This document shows, piece by piece, positions 63,504 to 64,000 of a DNA stretch of 64,000 nucleotides. The DNA is from Candidatus Bipolaricaulota bacterium (GTDB lineage: Bacteria > Bipolaricaulota > Bipolaricaulia > UBA7950 > UBA9294). Position 1 is the stretch's first letter. Each line of letters opens with the position of its first letter. The notes beneath the pieces were generated by a model that worked only from the letters and a program-made list of their open reading frames with translations, was not told where the DNA came from and made no database searches. The stretch spans positions 124,001 through 188,000 of the forward strand of contig JANQGM010000040.1 of NCBI GenBank assembly GCA_028277345.1, read 5' to 3'. Both the position numbers and the translations under genes were made by a program.

Positions 63504-63587
63504 GGAGGGGTGGGTGAGCGGACGAAACCACCAGTCTTGAAAACTGGCAGGCCTCTGGTCTCGCGGGTTCGAATCCCGCCCCCTCCG
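63504..63587 (+). tRNA. tRNA-Ser (anticodon UGA)
   Basis: An 84-nt cloverleaf. The acceptor GGAGGGG pairs with CCCCTCC with G73, the anticodon loop CTTGAAA is in a CCAGT/ACTGG stem, there is a long variable arm, and the T-arm is GGGTTCGAATCCC. CCA is not encoded (CAC follows). Confidence 0.97.
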
Positions 63588-63597
63588 CACCTACGCC

Positions 63598-63622
63598 GCG
63601 ATGCGAAGCATCGCTTTTCCTT
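63598..63622 (+). terminator. Terminator after tRNA-Ser(UGA)
   Basis: GCGATGC, loop GAA, GCATCGC, a perfect 7-bp stem, followed by TTTTCCTTT. Confidence 0.85.
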
Positions 63623-63656
63623 TCTCAACCTATTGATTGCCCTGCATTCCGTTCGT

Positions 63657-63682
63657 CGGAGTTTGCCTACGGCAAACATCCG
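63657..63682 (+). repeat. Hairpin with GTTTG...CAAACATC motif
   Basis: GTTTGCC, loop TAC, GGCAAAC (63661-63677), extended by CGGA/TCCG with one bulge. It shares the outer GTTTG...CAAACATC with the second hairpin near 63946. No gene lies in 63623-63779. Confidence 0.6.
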
Positions 63683-63779
63683 AGTGGGATAGCATCTATG
63701 AGTTTCCGCCCATGTGGAATCCCGCTTATGCCAGCAAACAACACTGATACAAAGCACCACGCTGAGTTGACTTTCTCCT

Positions 63780-63808
63780 TTGATTCGACTCTGGTTCGCT
63801 AGTAGAAT
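63780..63808 (+). promoter_or_regulatory. Promoter of tRNA-Ser(GCU)
   Basis: TTGATT (63780-63785), 17-bp spacer, TAGAAT (63803-63808), then 10 nt to the tRNA 5' end. Confidence 0.7.
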
Positions 63809-63818
63809 TCGTTCGTTT

Positions 63819-63907
63819 GGAGAGGTAGTCAAGTGGTCCAAGACACCGGTTTGCTAAACCGGCGAGGGGTTCACGCTCCTCCGCGAGTTCGAATCTCGCC
63901 CTCTCCG
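63819..63907 (+). tRNA. tRNA-Ser (anticodon GCU), with encoded CCA
   Basis: An 89-nt cloverleaf. The acceptor GGAGAGG pairs with CCTCTCC with G73, the anticodon loop TTGCTAA is in a CCGGT/ACCGG stem, and the long variable arm GAGGGGTTCACGCTCCTC is present. CCA is encoded at 63908-63910, unlike the other two tRNA genes. Confidence 0.97.
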
Positions 63908-63913
63908 CCAATG

Positions 63914-63964
63914 CCAACTCAAACCAAAGGTTTGAGTTGGGACGAGTTTGAGCAAAGCTCAAAC
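63914..63964 (+). repeat. Two interlocking hairpins downstream of tRNA-Ser(GCU)
   Basis: Hairpin 1 is a perfect 12-bp stem (CCAACTCAAACC, AAA loop, GGTTTGAGTTGG; 63914-63940). Hairpin 2 is a perfect 8-bp stem (GTTTGAGC, AAA, GCTCAAAC; 63946-63964). Both reuse CTCAAAC/GTTTGAG, so arm 1 could pair with arm 3 and arm 2 with arm 4 instead. No T-tract follows before the window ends. Confidence 0.8.
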
Positions 63965-64000
63965 ATCGTGCTGGACAACGTAGCAGCGTTTCCCCTCTGT

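Noticed and set aside
1-64000. CRISPR array, insertion sequence, prophage or integron
   Set aside because: No regularly spaced repeats, transposase, integrase or terminal inverted repeats were seen.

Overview
The window is a G+C-rich, densely coded bacterial chromosome segment with no insertion sequence, phage gene or CRISPR array. It carries a near-complete bacterial S10-spc-alpha ribosomal protein superoperon, bacterial SecY, IF-1, IF-2, RbfA and HPF, three tRNA genes, and central metabolism genes (pfkA, pgk, glmS, fhs). There is no 16S gene, so taxonomy can only be guessed. The hydrogenase-maturation genes hypCDE, formate-tetrahydrofolate ligase, an ADP-forming acyl-CoA synthetase, an acetyl-CoA hydrolase/transferase and zinc-finger forms of S4, S14, L24 and adenylate kinase suggest an anaerobic, acetate-handling, deep-branching bacterium. 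A Bipolaricaulota/Acetothermia-like lineage would fit, but this is inference.

Layout. Bases 1-12.7 kb are a mosaic of small units: a truncated ArsR-like regulator, a thioredoxin-fold protein, a 70-bp tandem duplication, the overlapping hypC-hypD-hypE operon, an amidohydrolase, mutM, a small lipoprotein, an AEC transporter with hyuA-hyuB (hydantoinase/oxoprolinase), and an SDR-type L-threonine dehydrogenase. A bidirectional terminator at 12.7 kb ends this block. From 12.7 to 35.1 kb, all on the minus strand, is rpoC-rpsL-rpsG-fusA followed by the S10, spc and alpha clusters down to rplQ. It lacks rpoB, tuf and rpmD at their usual places, and rpoC has a leader of about 300 nt.

Bases 35.4-47.6 kb (minus strand) hold a degenerate PP-loop protein with HPF, an HerA-like ATPase, CCA-adding enzyme, formate-THF ligase, a membrane protein, rbfA, a DUF503 gene and infB, then a TPR protein, type-4 uracil-DNA glycosylase, tRNA-Gly and pgk. 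The infB-to-fhs run joins translation initiation and ribosome maturation to the supply of formyl-THF for initiator Met-tRNA. Bases 47.7-64 kb hold a LolA-like protein, a DUF151 nuclease, glmS, pfkA, a YtcJ-type amidohydrolase, a PKD lipoprotein and a ribbon-helix-helix protein. A three-gene acyl-CoA cassette follows (CoA-transferase fused to GNAT, ADP-forming acyl-CoA synthetase, DRTGG-domain ATPase), then phosphodiesterase-cupin-mnmA and two tRNA-Ser genes surrounded by hairpins.

Promoters look sigma-70-like (TTGACx, 17 bp, TATAxT). In at least five first genes the -10 box ends only 6-9 nt before the start codon and no Shine-Dalgarno is seen, which predicts leaderless mRNAs beside ordinary leadered genes. 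The most interesting items are this promoter architecture, a palindromic -10 shared by two divergent genes, the rpoC leader without rpoB, the CoA-transferase-GNAT cassette, the 70-bp tandem repeat, Asn103 in PfkA, and the interlocking hairpins beside tRNA-Ser. I did not find a clear new defence or mobile system.
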